From assembly GCA_029204225.1 (NCBI GenBank), contig CM055094.1:17822206-17886205 (forward strand): DNA of 64,000 bases, written 5' to 3'. Numbering within the stretch: position 1 is the stretch's first letter; the number at the start of each line of letters is the position of its first letter. The stretch comes from Diphasiastrum complanatum. Its lineage: Eukaryota; Streptophyta; Lycopodiopsida; Lycopodiales; Lycopodiaceae. The position numbers and the translations under genes are program-made. The notes under the pieces were generated by a model. It searched no databases and was not told the DNA's origin. It saw nothing but the letters and a program-made list of their open reading frames with translations. Below are positions 1-13,029 of this stretch, one piece after another.

Positions 1-1553
1 CAAATGCTTTAGCAGATTTCTTTCATATCCCGAAAAACAAGCACCTCCAGATCAAACAGAGAGATGAATGTGAAGTGTTCAAAGTAGGATGTACCTTGAA
101 TGATGCTTTTGTGAATGATAGTGAGGGTTCATTATCATTACCTTTATCATTGATTAGAAGTCCAGGTTTGACAAGAAAAAGTACTTCAATCATTCTTATG
201 TTGAAGGTACTATGTGTTCTTTTCATGGCTTCTAATGTTCGAGATTCTTCCATTTCTTATGATGCAACTATCAAGAGGGAGATTGCTAACTTTTGTGGTG
301 TGATCATTAAGAGGGAGTCTTGTGAAGGAAAGGGCAAAGGAAGAGTGACTCTTGAGAAGATCCAAGGCATGGATCTTAAATCTCTTCATCAACTCAAAGG
401 ATGCTATGATTGTCGTGGAGTGTTCATGCATGATCAAGATGGCAAAAGGTTGGATGAAGAAGACTACATGGAGCAATAGATCTCATTCGTGAGCCCATTG
501 AGGTTTGGTTTGACCTCAAATGGGCTGGTTTGATTAGGTTTGATACTCAACTTCATCTACTCTACTTCATGTTGGATAGAATTGTAGAAATCTATCTTTT
601 GGTTTATGATGGTGACATTGTTTTCACTAACTATAGTGAAAGGTTGAAATCCAGCAATGATGAGATCTCGTGTTGAAATCAAGCAATGATGTTAATCATG
701 TGTTTGAGAGGGAGTATCTTCAGAGGTTCATATCTAAAGATGTTTATAAATGCAAAGTCCTTGATGTTTTATTGGAAGATCAAGATGTTGATCTTGAATT
801 GCTTCACCAACACCAAGAGGCAAGTAGCAATTGGAAGCTATCAAAAGCATCAAAGGGGGGCCACATGGGCAAAGCATTTTGGATATGTTTTTACAGGTTC
901 TTGAAGGTTCACGTAAGGTTCTTGGAGTAGCAAGGAAGTGTCCTTTTACTCTACCTTACTTGTTTAATCTCATGTATGAACATTGTCATGTCAATGTGTT
1001 GGAATTGCCAAAATTCAATGAAACTAGTTCCATAGTTTTGCATCCTTTGGATCTTGGAGATGGAATAGTTATCATTGCTGGTATTTATGATCAAGTACAT
1101 GCATTCATTCAAATCTTGAAAGATATTGAAGTGTTCAATATGTTTACATTTGAGCAAATTGGCAAATTGTTGACAATGTAGGATCAAGGGTTGTATGAAA
1201 ATCTGGTAGAGATACTTCAAGTATTTCAAGTTCAGGTTTTTCTCATTCAAATGGAGCAGAGAACACATCATTTTGGCAATTCATTCACTCAAGGGCTTTC
1301 ATGGATTGGAGATCTACAAAGGCAAGGTGGTGATGGAGGTTCATTCATGGAGATACATGGTGCATTCACTATGGGCATAGTGGAATGTGGAGGAGGCATG
1401 CAAACACTTGTTGGTACTTTCATTTACAACTTGTTTGCTGCTTTTTTACAGAGAATTCAAAGGTGGATACATGGAGGAATCCTTTCATTATGATTCTATA
1501 TTCCTTCACATGTATCTTGTTCACCATTCTATGTAAAATTGATGTAAGAAATA
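1..1553 (+). other. unclassified retroelement-like stretch
   Basis: Plus-strand open stretches at about 75-479 and 831-1181 have no family I recognise. The part near 1000-1100 (residues HPLDLGDGI) resembles, at nucleotide level, the minus-strand sequence at about 44800-44887 (DPLDLEDGL), which lies in the leader of a copia element. By eye about 30 of 35 bases match over the best stretch. A later match is a GGxSxMExHG-like motif near 1340-1360. I infer that this is old, non-host, retroelement-derived DNA with the same orientation as the gypsy element that follows it. No LTR end or primer site was seen. Confidence 0.35.
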
Positions 1554-4500
1554 GTGAAGCATCCTATATGGACACTATCCACGCAAGAACGAAACAATCC
1601 CACAGAACCTCCAGTCGGCGTCAAACGGGATCCGCAACTAGGCTCACCACTGCGCACTGATCAGAATGATCGACTGCACCAACATGAACCACCTTTTCAC
1701 ATGGTGGAGCCTGAGGAACCATGCACTGAAAGGCTCACACTCTTGCTATCAAGCCACGTTAGTTTACCCCTCGGAGAACTACTGCGGATTGCATCACAAG
1801 CGAAAAGCCTTTTAGTTGAATGGGCCAAGGCGTTTGAGGAGCCAGTAACGCCTGAGCCCATCTATTGTGTGCGCTATGATGAAACAAGTAATGTCCTCCA
1901 CATTGGAGCAGCATGGGAAAGTGAGGAACACAACATCACTTTGCCAATCAAACACAAGAGATACGAGGACAAGGCGATAGTGGTAGATGGAGGATCAGGT
2001 GTCAATCTGATCTCCACTACTTTGTACAAAAAATAGGGATTACAAGGATTAAAGCCAGCCAGATTCGCCATCAAGCTAGCAGATCAATCCTGTGTGAAAC
2101 GAAAAGGTGTAGTTGCTAATATTCCCGTAAGGATAGCAGGCATGTAGTATGTGATTACTTTTGTGGTCATGGATATACCTGAATCTCCATCTGCATACCG
2201 TATTTTACTGGGAAGACCATGGTCGAGGGCTGCGCAAGTAGTACACAACTGGGGTACAGGGAAACTCACCTTCGAGAACAGAGAATAGGCTGTAAAGGTA
2301 GATCCAGCCACATGGGCGGTGAAACCTATTGCACCCAAAGCTGATGACGGATCATCCATGACAGATCATACGATTGACCGCCCAAGGCCAGCCAAGGGAG
2401 GTCAATATCATTCAGAGACGGATGTCATGAGATGGACGGATGCATTAGCAACTATTGACTACCAGGCATGTCAATATGAATCAGATCCAGAACCGAGTAC
2501 ATCTTCACCCAAATGTTACACTATGGACACACCAATCACATTTGGAGTGAATATGATAAACGTAGCATGGCTGTCAGCGGAGCCGATTGAGAACCCAGTG
2601 GACGATGATCTAGTCCATTGGCAACATGCTCTAACTTATAATAAGGAGATTGAGCTGACTGATGAACAAGTCCTACACCACATGGACCCAGATCGTTACA
2701 AAGCCAAGAAGGTACCAGCTCAACCACCACAAAGGTCTGCTATGGCGAAAGTCTCAAGGATCGAACCACCCAAGGCACCTGCGAATAAGAAGAATCAGTT
2801 GAAGCAACGCTACAACTAGGTGATCCGATGGAGTGACCTACCCGAAGAGGCAATAGCTACAATAGACGTTGATATTCGCAACCATGAGGCGAATGTCACA
2901 GCAGTCCCAAAGAAAGACAACAAGGATGAATCCATCAAAATGACAGAAAAGGGCAATAAGAAGGTGTTGGATTCCTCGAAGTCAACCAAGTTGGACTCAG
3001 ATACAACATCATCTTCTACACAGGTGATAGAAAATAAAAAAATGACCAGTTGGGCCAAGATCAATATGTTGAAAGAGGAATATTGATGAGCTCCAATTCA
3101 TGAGATGCCTGATACTTTCAAGAATTATACATTGGACGATGTGGTAATCATGATGCCGCAAGCCCAACAAGAACCTGATCAAAGTCAGGCACCAGCGAAA
3201 CAAGTCTTCGAGGGATCTGCACGAACACAACCGATGAATCTTGCGGAACCAGGAGAAGAAGAAAGGATAGTGCATGTGGGAGAGCAGTTAACACCCACGC
3301 AGTTCAAGAGACTACGGTCCTTGTTGGTGAAGTATAAAGACTGTTTTGCTTGGAGCTATAGTGATCTAAAGGGCATTCCACCAACAGTAGTCCAACACAC
3401 CATACCTTTGGTGGACGGAGCAGTCCCCAAGGTAAGCCGTTACTACCGCTGAAACCCAAATTATATAGAACTGATCAAGCAAGAGTTGCAGAAACTTATG
3501 GATGCAGATTTCATTTACGAAATCGAGCACACGGAATGAGTATCGCCGATAGTTATAGTACCCAAGAAAAATGGCAAAATGCGTATCTGTGTGAATCTGA
3601 AGGCGCTTAATGCAGTCACCAAGAAGGACCATTTTCCTTTACCATTTACGGAAAGTGTCCTCGATAGAGTAGCTGGTGACGAAGCCTACAGTTTTCTGGA
3701 CGGCTTCAGCGGCTACAACCAGGTGAAAATAGCCCCCCAGGACCAGCACAAGACAACATTCGCCATAGAATGGGGAACTTATGCCTATAAAGTAATGCCA
3801 TTCGGACTTTGCAATGCCTCAAGCACTTTCCAGCGAGTCATGCAGGCGGCATTCAAAGATTATTTGCAAAAAATTTTGGAAATTGTCTTGGACGATCTAT
3901 GCGTGCATGGATCAGATTCAGAACACTTATCCAATTTGGAGAAGGTGCTACAAAAATGCCGTGAATACCAGATCTCTCTGAATCCAGAAAAATGTCAATT
4001 CTGGGTGACACATGGCCTGATACTCGGCCATATAGTATCAAGACACGGGATCACCACAGATCTATCAAAGATCAGGATCATTGTTGATCTACCACCACCG
4101 GGGATGATCCGCGAGGTCTACATTTTCATGGGTCATGCTAACTATTATAGGATCTTCATTCTTGATTTTGCGGAGTTAGCCAGACCAATTTACAAGATCA
4201 CAACGGATCCACATTGGAATGAGGAAGCTCTAAAGGCTTTCCAGAAGATTAAGGATGCATTGGTCTCAGCACCAATCCTACGACCACCCAATTGGTCCAT
4301 TGAGTTCCACGTGCATACGGACGCATCGAAGTATGCAGTTGGAGCAGTCTTAACCCAGCCAGGTGAACACAAAAAGGATTTTCCAATCCGATTTGCAAGC
4401 CGTCAGCTCACTGATACCGAAATGAATTATTCAACCACAGAGCGAGAAACACTAGCAATGATCTATGCGGTTAAGAAGTTTCGACACTATTTGATGGCCA

Positions 4501-5551
4501 CACATTTTGCTTTTTATACGGACGATCAACCCTTGCTATATCTCGTTAATAAAACTTTCAACACCGGGAGAATCACCAAATGGCTCCTGTTGTTGTTGGA
4601 ATTTGATTTTCGGATAGTAGTGCGCAAGGGAAAACAACACTACATGGCAGATCATGTGTCATGAATTAAGGGAAAGGAGATTGCAACCCAACCCGACGAT
4701 GAGCTGGTAGATGCTGTCTTATTTTACGTAGATACGATACCAGAATAGGCTGCCGACATTGTTGAATATCTAATGGGGGGCCAACCAGACAAATCACTAC
4801 CAAAGGCGGAACAGCGGAAATTGATCTTGAAAGCTAGAACTTATCGGTTGATTACCGGCCAGTTGTATCGAAGAGGTCCAAACAGAATCCTTCGGCGGTG
4901 TATTCTTCCTCATGAGACCACCCAGATCATTTTGCTTTCCCATGAAGGCATGGGTGGAGGCCATTTTGCATCTGACATTACAGTTTGCAAGATCCTGCAA
5001 TCAAGATGTTGGTGGCCAACGATTCATAAAGACACAGAGGAATACTTGAAAAAGTGCGATGTGTGCCAAAGGGCAAGAAGACCAACGAGATTGAACTATA
5101 ATCTACTACACACAGTCTTAGCCCAAGCAGTGTTCGAAAAATGGGGATTGGATTATATTGGTCCAATTCACCCTGTAGCAAGGAGTTCCTAGGCTCGATA
5201 CATAATCGTAGCCACAGACTACCTCACCAAATGGGTCGAAGTCAAGGCAGAACGAGTAGCAGACGCTAGGACCACTGCCAAGTTCCTTTATGAAAATATC
5301 ATCGTGTGCTTCGGGTGCCCGGTGGAACTAGTCAGTGATCGCGGAAGCCATTTCATCAATGAGACCATCAAGGTCATGTTGGAGGAATTCTTCGTGATCC
5401 ATAGAACTAGTATGCTTTATTATCCTCGTGGTAATGGGCAAGCAGAATTATCCAATAATCCTGTGTAGCGTGCTCATGAAAACAGTTGAAGCTAGCAGAT
5501 CAGACTGGGAACACAAGTTGCATGCTGCACTGTGGGCATTCAGGACACTCC
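1554..5551 (+). mobile_element. Ty3/gypsy fossil A (Athila/Tat-like, non-chromovirus)
   Basis: Pol-coding remains in gypsy order. The protease active-site motif (VVDGGSGVNLIS) is near 1975-2015, followed by a long linker at about 2160-3090 containing GVNMINVAWLS. Reverse transcriptase (MRICVNLKALNAV, then MPFGLCNASSTFQ) covers about 3470-4200, RNase H (HVHTDASKYAVGAVL) about 4300-4660, and integrase with its HHCC finger (CDVCQRARRP) and core start (EKWGLDYIGP) about 4770-5550. The PFGLCNA form of the RT motif is typical of non-chromoviral plant gypsy lineages. The copy is old and broken in roughly ten places. No LTR was identified at either end. It belongs to the same family as the minus-strand copy at about 16200-20650. 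Confidence 0.9.
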
Positions 5552-6475
5552 ATCCTCATCTTCTTCCATACTCCCCACACCACCCTTCAGTTTTCCACTG
5601 TCCCTCCCATCCTCTCGTTCGGACAAACCGTCCTCGTCCATGTTTCCACAGTTGTTTCTCACACCCCACCCGCTTTGCCAAAGGTTGCCGAGGGTAGCCA
5701 ACCGTTGCCTGATGACGCATTTGTACAAACAGTTTTTGTAGCATCACCAGATTGGGCTGACCCTACCGCCCCAAATGGCATTAGGATAAATGAAAATTTG
5801 ATCGAGGACAATGACGACGGAATTCCACAAGTCGTCAGGGCCGATACAACACAAGCCCCTGCCAGTGCCAGTGTACCTACTACTCCCACGGATTTAACGA
5901 CGGCGTACCAAACCCTAGGAAAATACATCCTGGATGCGGTAGCAGCCAAAACTATTTTGGAAAACATAGCTGCGAGTAGACCTCACCAAGCTGCAGCAAG
6001 AGCTGATTCTAGCTCAGCAACACGAACAAGCAGGGCACCAGAAGATTGCCAAGCTGCAGCAGAAGGAGGAGGGCCTAAACAAATATATTCAAAGCCTCTC
6101 CTAAGCGCTGACGGAGGTCTCCACAAAGGTGCAGGAGCTTCAAACTGAAGCATCCCAATGGCTTACCCCCATCCAGACACAACTTACACTTTTGGAAGTA
6201 GAGAACACGCGCCTGGGGACGGAGGATAAAGCCTTACAAGATGAGAAGCTCGTCTGGTTAGCTCAATCTGCACCGGACACAAGGCCGCTTTTCCAATCAG
6301 AGATGAATCTTCTACGGCGTCAGGTGCAGATTTATAGCCAAACCCTGAACAACTACCAGACGGAGTTCAATAAGTATCGGACAAGCACAACGAAAGAGCT
6401 CGCCCAGGCCAAGTAAGCCCTCAAGGAATGCCAGAAATACATGGAAACGAAGGCCCAGCCCTCCCCCGTGGTAGA
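5552..6475 (+). other. Pro/Thr/Ala-rich and coiled-coil coding remnant, unassigned
   Basis: Directly after the gypsy integrase remains, the sequence changes character. An acidic, Ala/Thr/Pro-rich stretch at about 5690-6080 is followed by a strongly helical stretch at about 6129-6416 with heptad-like leucines (QLTLLEVENTRLG) and many Gln and Glu. The reading frame is interrupted between the two parts. It ends where the copia LTR begins. It could be the gag N-terminus of a gypsy element or a captured host coiled-coil gene; the sequence does not decide between them. Confidence 0.35.
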
Positions 6476-7240
6476 TTCTAGATGTTAGATCTTGATCTAG
6501 ATGCTTTACACTATGATTTAAGCAAGAGCAATGGATCAAATGATCAAACACATGGATGGGTGGCCTCACATGTGTGGAGGACAGTACCTGTACGGCTTGT
6601 TTACAGAGAGCAAATTACATTAGCTTACAAATGCATTTCATTCATCAAAACTCAAGACAAATGTGGAAATCTCAACAAAACTAGAATTTGCCATTGTCAC
6701 ATCAACTTGTTATTGATTTGGTTGATCTCTTTATAGGTCAAGTACATCCATGAGCTGTGTACTGTCCAGCATGCCTTCACACGTGTGAAGAGTGCCTAGT
6801 CATCCAGATCCACCAATGGGAGCCATATGTGCTCATTTCCCAAAGTTGACTATTCTCTTTGGCTAGAAAACAAAAAGCTAGTCTTCCACATTTATAGGAA
6901 TATTCCCTATAAAATAGGATCTAATGGAATCTTCTTATCTTATCTTCTAGAAGCTTATCCACATGTGTGAATGGTATCTTGACATGTGTGAGTAATAACT
7001 CATTCACATGTAAGTCCAATCTATTTACAAAAAGTTTGACCAATTTGACCATTTTTAAGATTCTACTCAAAGGTCAATTTCACACTAGTGTAGATCAAGC
7101 TAAAACCAATCTAACTTAATAAAAATGACTTATGTACATTCTTTCACATGTGGGAACAGACTCCACACGTGTGATATCCTATCAAGCTCAAATAACTTGA
7201 GATCTACAAGATACAACAAGTTAGAAGTGATATTTTAACA
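6476..7240 (-). repeat. 3' LTR of copia fossil 1
   Basis: This copy matches 11847-12611 base for base in layout and shares the end TATTTTAACA at 7231-7240. A purine-rich tract in the element's sense (AGTGAGGAGGAG) lies just inside at 7241-7252, as expected next to a 3' LTR. It is shorter than the other LTR at its outer edge. Several ACACGTGT-type palindromes are present. Confidence 0.9.
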
Positions 7241-10200
7241 CTCCTCCTCACTTCTAACTTGGCAAGTCTAATGTATACATATCTACAACTCCAAGAGCAT
7301 TTCTTAACTTGAAAAATGAATCTTTAGCCAAAGGTTAGGTTAAGATATCAGCTATGCACTCGGATGAAGGCACATGATGAAGTTGAACCTCCTTGGATTG
7401 CACCTTCTCCCTCACAAAGTGATGAGCTATCTCAATATGCTTTGTTCTAGCATGGAAGATCGGATTGGTAGCAATTTGTTGAGAAGCTTGATTGTCACAA
7501 TAGATGCAAGGGACCTCCTGGGGCTTTAGCACTTGAAGCTCCAACAAAAGTCTTCTTAGCCATAGGAGTTTTTTGGTTGTTGAAGTCAATGCCTTCTACT
7601 CGGCTTCACAAGAGAAAAGAGAAATTGTATCTTGCTTTTTGGAAAGCCAAGATATCACTCCTCCACAAAGAAAAATGACAAATGCACTTATGGATCTTCT
7701 ACCATCTTATCTCCTGCAAAATCTGAATTCGAAAATGCTCTCAAGTACAAGTTAGATCCTTGATAGAGAATGTCAAAAAATCTAGTAGAAGACACATATC
7801 TAAGCACTTTCTTGGCACTTTTCCAATGATGCATCAAGGAACCTTGCATATATTGACTTAACTTGCTTACACTATAACTCAAATCTGGTCTAGTGATTGT
7901 CAAATATATTCGCTTTCTAAAGAGTGTGATGTCCTCAAAGGATGCTTCATCACAATCATTAGTAACTTTACAAGTTTGCTCCATAGGGGTGTCAATCCCT
8001 TTACAATCTTTCATGCCAAACCTCTCTAGAATGGAAGTAGCATACTTTGATTGACTTATAAAAGTAAAATCACTACCTCTAGTAGCTTCTATTCCAAGTA
8101 TGAACTTCAGAAGTCCTAGATCTACCATCTTGAATTTACTAGACAAGGAAACTTTAACATTTCTTATGCCTTCACCATCATTTCCTGTCAATATGATATC
8201 ATCAACATAAAGTACGAAAATGATGATCTTTCCATCATTACATTTGATGTACAAAGAAGGCTCATAAGAGCTAATCACAAAGCCAAGAGAGTAAAGAAAA
8301 TCATGCAACCTAGAGTACCAAGCTCTAGGTGCTTGCTTCAAGCCATATAGGCTCTTCCTTAAGTGGCAAACCTTGTCCTCCTCACCATCCTTGATGAAGC
8401 CCTCGGGTTGCAACATGTATATTTCCTCCTCCAAGTAGCCATTCAAAAAAGCCTTTGTCACATCATTTGATAGAGATTCCACTTGAATAAAGTAGCAATA
8501 CAAATGATCATTCTAATGGTTACAAGTTTTGCTACAAGAGCAAATGTTTCTTCATAATCTATGCCTTTAGTTTGAAGAAACCCCTTAGCAACCAATCTAG
8601 CTTTGTACTTACTTATAGATCCATCTTGATTGTACTTTAATCTATAGATCCACTTACATGCAAGTGGCTTCTTCCCATGTGGAAGGTGTACAAGATTCCA
8701 AGTTTGATTATCTATCAAAGCATCAAACTCTACTTGCATTGCATCTCTCCAAACTTGTATCTTCATAACATGATGGCTCTTCAAGCATTGTGGTTAGAAA
8801 AGAGTAAGAGGTAGAAGGAGATGTGTCTTCCCTTTGCTTTCCTTTCTCAAAGTATGTGAGCCTTGAAGGCTCGGCCTTGCTCCTTGTGGATCTTCTTGGA
8901 TCCTTTGGCACATGAGTTTGATCTTCCAAAAGATCACTTTCAAGAGGCTCCTCCTCGGGTGTTGCAAGATCTTCATCACCTAAGAGATTAGATGAATTTG
9001 GAGACAACTTTTAACTTTGAGATTCATCAAACAAGACATCATTGCTAACTTTTACTTTCTTTGAAATAGGATCAAATATCATATATCCCTTGCTATTTTC
9101 ACTATAGCCTACAAATATTCCTTTGAAGGAAGTTGCATCTTCTTTCCTTCTTGTTTCCAAAGGAATGTGGACATAACATATACGTCCAAACACTTTAAAA
9201 TCTTTTACATTGGGCTTATTGCCAAACAAAGCTTGAAATGGTGAGATCCCACCAATAGCACTACTAGGAAGCCTATTACATAAGTAATTAGCACAAGTTA
9301 TGGCCTCCCCCCAAAAAGTGATGGGTAGAGATGCATCAAGTCTTAAAGACTTTTCACATTCACAAACACTCCTATTTTTCCTCTTGGCCACCCCATCTTG
9401 CTGGGGGGTGTAAGGACAAGTGAGTTCTCTCTTAATGCCATTGATCTCACAAAAGTCTCTCATCTTGTTGGAGATATACTCTCCTCCATTATCACATCTT
9501 AGAACTTTAATGCAAGAACTAAGTTGCTTTTCCACTAGAGACTTAAACTTTACAAAAGCTTCATATACAAGGCTTTTCTTAGGCAATAATTCAATCCAAG
9601 TGTATCTAGTACAATCATCAATAAAAGTCACATACATTAAAGCTCCTCCATTACTTTCATGAGAAAAAGTATGTACATCCAAATGGATAAGATCTAAAGG
9701 TGAGGTAGATCTTGTTAAAGATTTCTTGTAGGAAGTCTTGTGTGACTTTGCAAGGCCACATGCTTCACACACTTTGCCACACTTCTTGAAAGCTTTTGGT
9801 AGGCCGAGAGCTAGCTCCTTTGATGCCATGGATTCCATTGATTGAAGATTAGGATGGCCCAATATTTTGTGCCAAAGCTCCACTTGAGTCAACTCCTCCC
9901 TAACCATATTCACTTTCAATAGCCACATTAGCATCCAACTTGAAAAGCCTTCCTTGCTTAATGCCACTAGCTATGCACTTATTATTTTTCAAGATGGAAC
10001 ACACTCCATTCTTGAAATGTACATCTAGTCCATTGTCCATTAATTGACCAACTCTAACATACAAAACATTATCAAGATCTATCCTTTTAGATGATCCTAA
10101 GCATAATGGAATAGATCCTATGCCATATATCTTGCATTCTTGATCACTAGCTGTGTAGATTGATTTCTTAGAATCATTGCAAGAAAGTAGATAAGAGAAA

Positions 10201-11759
10201 TAATGCTTGTTGAATGACATGTGGGAACTAGCCCCACTTTCAATCCACCATGTCTCTTGGCTTGATGTTGGTGTAGGTGCTACCATCAAGGATGTGTTGA
10301 AGCCATCCTCTTCCTCCTCCCCTTGTGCAAGATTGCCTTGATCTTCATTCCCTTGTGCATTCTTCTTCTTATAGCATTCGGAAGCAAAGTGTCATTTCTT
10401 CCCACAAAAGAAACACTTCAGCTTTGCTTTGTTCTTTTGCTTCCCTTTGGAGGTAGATGCTCCATCCTTTGCCTTGGCCTCCTTGCCTTGGATCTTCTTG
10501 AAAGGATGAGACTTCTTCTTGCCTTTAGATGTGAAGTTTGCTTTCTCATCACCATTATGTAGTGATAAGGACCCCATTCTTGTTTTGAGGTGTAGAATCC
10601 TACTCTCCTCAGCCACAAGAACATTATGCAATTTTTCAATTGATGGAAGTTGGTCTTGAATAGCAAAAGATTGTACTAGATTAGAGAACTCATCTCCTAA
10701 TCCATTCAAGATTACTTGTACTAGTTCATTATCTTGGATCTTCTCTCCTATAGATCCCAATTCTTTGTTCAAGGATTTTATCCTTAAGACATACTCTTGT
10801 CCATTTTCTCCACTTCCCCTCATGCTTTGCAAGATCAAGTTTCTTAGCATAAGCACTCTTGAAGTGTTATTGGATTCATAAATGTTCTTTAGTGAATCCC
10901 AAGCCTCTTTTGATGTGGTACAAGAAGCCACCTCCTTCAAGAGGTCATTGCTTACATTTAACTTCAAGCAATGTAGGGCTAATCTAACCCTCTTCTTGTA
11001 TTTTAGTTGTTCTTGGGGAGCTTGAGGCTCTTCCTCAACTCCTAAGACAATATAAGAGATCATGAACCACTAGTAGTGATTCCATTCTTACTTTTCAAAT
11101 GGAATAGTCTGTGGAAATTAGTTTCTCACTAGATTCTAACATATATCCACCCATAAATGTCATTTTGAATGAAAGCCTATGAGATACACAAAGTTCTCTT
11201 GATAAGCTGTGATCTAAGATAGATTTATAGCTTTCAAGAAGCTTCTAATCTCGGCCCAATCAATCCTAGTTCAACTTGGATGATGGTATAATAGACCAAC
11301 TACAAATATCCTAGCAATTCACTCCTCAAAGAAATTGATTCTAGTTCAAATTGGTTTGATATTCCACACACACTTAAGATCTGAACAAATAAGCCTTAAA
11401 GATCTGATCTAATGCTTCAAAAATGAACTACTTCAATGACTCAAATCACTATTTGATCATTAGCATTCAATAGATTGAACCTAGATCTAGACAATGCACT
11501 GAAAAACTTGAATTTTGGACTAGTATGCATTTTTTTTGGATCAAAAACACTTATGGAAGTTAATTTGAAGGTTGTTGTATGGTTTCACACGTGTGTACAG
11601 TACTTTAGCATCCCACAAATCGATCTTGACCAAAAACAATGATCTTACTTCTCTCTTTGAACTCGCCCTCTCAATTAGAACTCAAAAACAACAAATTGTC
11701 AATGATTTCTCAAGTACTATTAATCATTTAGATCACTCTTAGACTTGGCTTTGATACCA

Positions 11760-12611
11760 TGTCAATTTTTAGAGAAAAAGGACAAATATTGATTGTACTA
11801 TCAATCGTTAAGAGTTATTGATTGCTTAATCCAAAGATCTATCAAGTTCTAGATGTTAGATCTTGATCTAGATGCTTTACACTATGATTTAAGCAAGAGC
11901 AATGGATCAAATGATCAAACACATGGATGGGCGGCCTCACACGTGTGGAGGACAGTACATGTACGACCTCTTTACAGAGAGTAAAGTACATTAACTTACA
12001 AATGCATTTCATTCATCAAAACTCAAGACAAATGTGGAAATCTCAACAAAACTAGAATTTGCCAATGTCACATCAACTTGTTATTGATTTGGTTGATCTC
12101 TTTATAGATCAAGTACATCCATGAGTTGTGTACTGTCCAGCAGGCCTTCACACGTGTGAAGAGTGCCTACTCATCCAGATCCACCAATGGGAGCCATATG
12201 TGCTCATTTCCCAAAGTTGACTATTCCCTTTGGCTAGAAAACAAAAAGCTAGTCTTCCACATTTATAAGAATATTCCCTATAAAATAGGATCTAATGGAA
12301 TATTCCTATCTTATCTTCTAGAAGCTTATCCACACGTGTGAATGGTATCTTGACATGTGTGAGTAATAACTCATTCACATGGAAGTCCAATCTATTTACA
12401 AAAAGTTTGACCAATTTGACCATTTTCAAGATTCTACTAAAAGGTCAATTTCACACTAGTGTAGATCAAGCTAAAACCAATCTAACTTAATAAAAATGAC
12501 TTATGTACATTCTTTCACACGTGGGAACAAACTCCACATGTGTGAGATCCTATCAAGCTCAAATAACTTGAGATCTACAAGATACAACAAGTTGGAAGTG
12601 ATATTTTAACA
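11760..12611 (-). repeat. 5' LTR of copia fossil 1
   Basis: This 852-bp LTR begins TGTCAATTTT and ends TTTTAACA on the plus strand. The adjoining primer site at 11744-11759 reads TGGTATCAAAGCCAAG on the minus strand and matches the plant tRNA-Met 3' end used by copia elements. Complete or one-base-changed CACACGTGTG palindromes lie near 11938, 12149, 12331, 12352, 12516 and 12535. Confidence 0.9.
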
Positions 12612-13029
12612 GATGTCATCCCATCGTATGGATTGCATCTGATTGTGAAGATGCATTACTGAAGCTACAGTCCTCACTTCGTACTTCTGTTTTAATCTTT
12701 CCATGCTACATGGCTACTTTTGCAGTCTTCAATCTGCATGAGTAGGTCTTCGTTGATGGATGAAACGATGGTCGCCATTGCACGCTCATCCTTTCTGATC
12801 CATTCAACTCTCCTCGGGTCTCCCACTGGAGGCTGCACCTCTGAGAGTTCAGTCACCCACCAGATGCCTTTGCCCTTCAGAAGTGTTTTGATTTTGAATT
12901 TCCATATCCTGTAGTTTGCATTATCAAGACTAATTTCTACTCTTGTCTGGATTGTTGTAGCCATATTGTGTTGCCTAGAGAATTACTTGTTCAGACATCA
13001 TTAGTGATAATCTGTTGGCTCTGATACCA
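12612..13029 (-). mobile_element. older copia fragment: gag N-terminus and primer site
   Basis: On the minus strand, an open stretch at about 12964-12692 encodes a copia gag start (MATTIQTRVEISLDNANYRI, then WKFKIKTLLKGKG). The frame continues beyond it to the point where copia fossil 1 was inserted at 12611/12612. Upstream, a primer site at about 13016-13029 reads TGGTATCAGAGCC on the minus strand. The fragment belongs to a different copia family from fossil 1. Its remaining pol is not in the window. Confidence 0.8.

Larger units (their letters stand above)
6476..12611 (-). mobile_element. Ty1/copia fossil 1, nearly full length, minus strand
   Basis: The element reads right to left. It has the 5' LTR (11760-12611), a tRNA-Met type primer site at 11744-11759, gag at about 11063-10392 ending in a CFFCGKK zinc-knuckle start, and protease (WWIESGASSHMS) near 10260. 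Integrase follows at about 9967-9011 (HPNLQSMES, then CDNGGEYIS and WGEAITCANYLCNR). RT is at about 8784-7688 (LKYNQDGSISKYKARLVAKG, YGLKQAPRAWY, YVDDIILTG) and RNase H at about 7589-7335. A polypurine tract RC(7241-7252) and the 3' LTR (6476-7240) complete it. It looks broken in about five places. The two LTRs differ at about 27 of 758 aligned sites (roughly 3.6 percent), so it is moderately young. It sits inside the gag region of an older copia element. Confidence 0.93.

Noticed and set aside
6478-12616. Target duplication around copia 1
   Set aside because: The five bases outside the two LTRs do not match.
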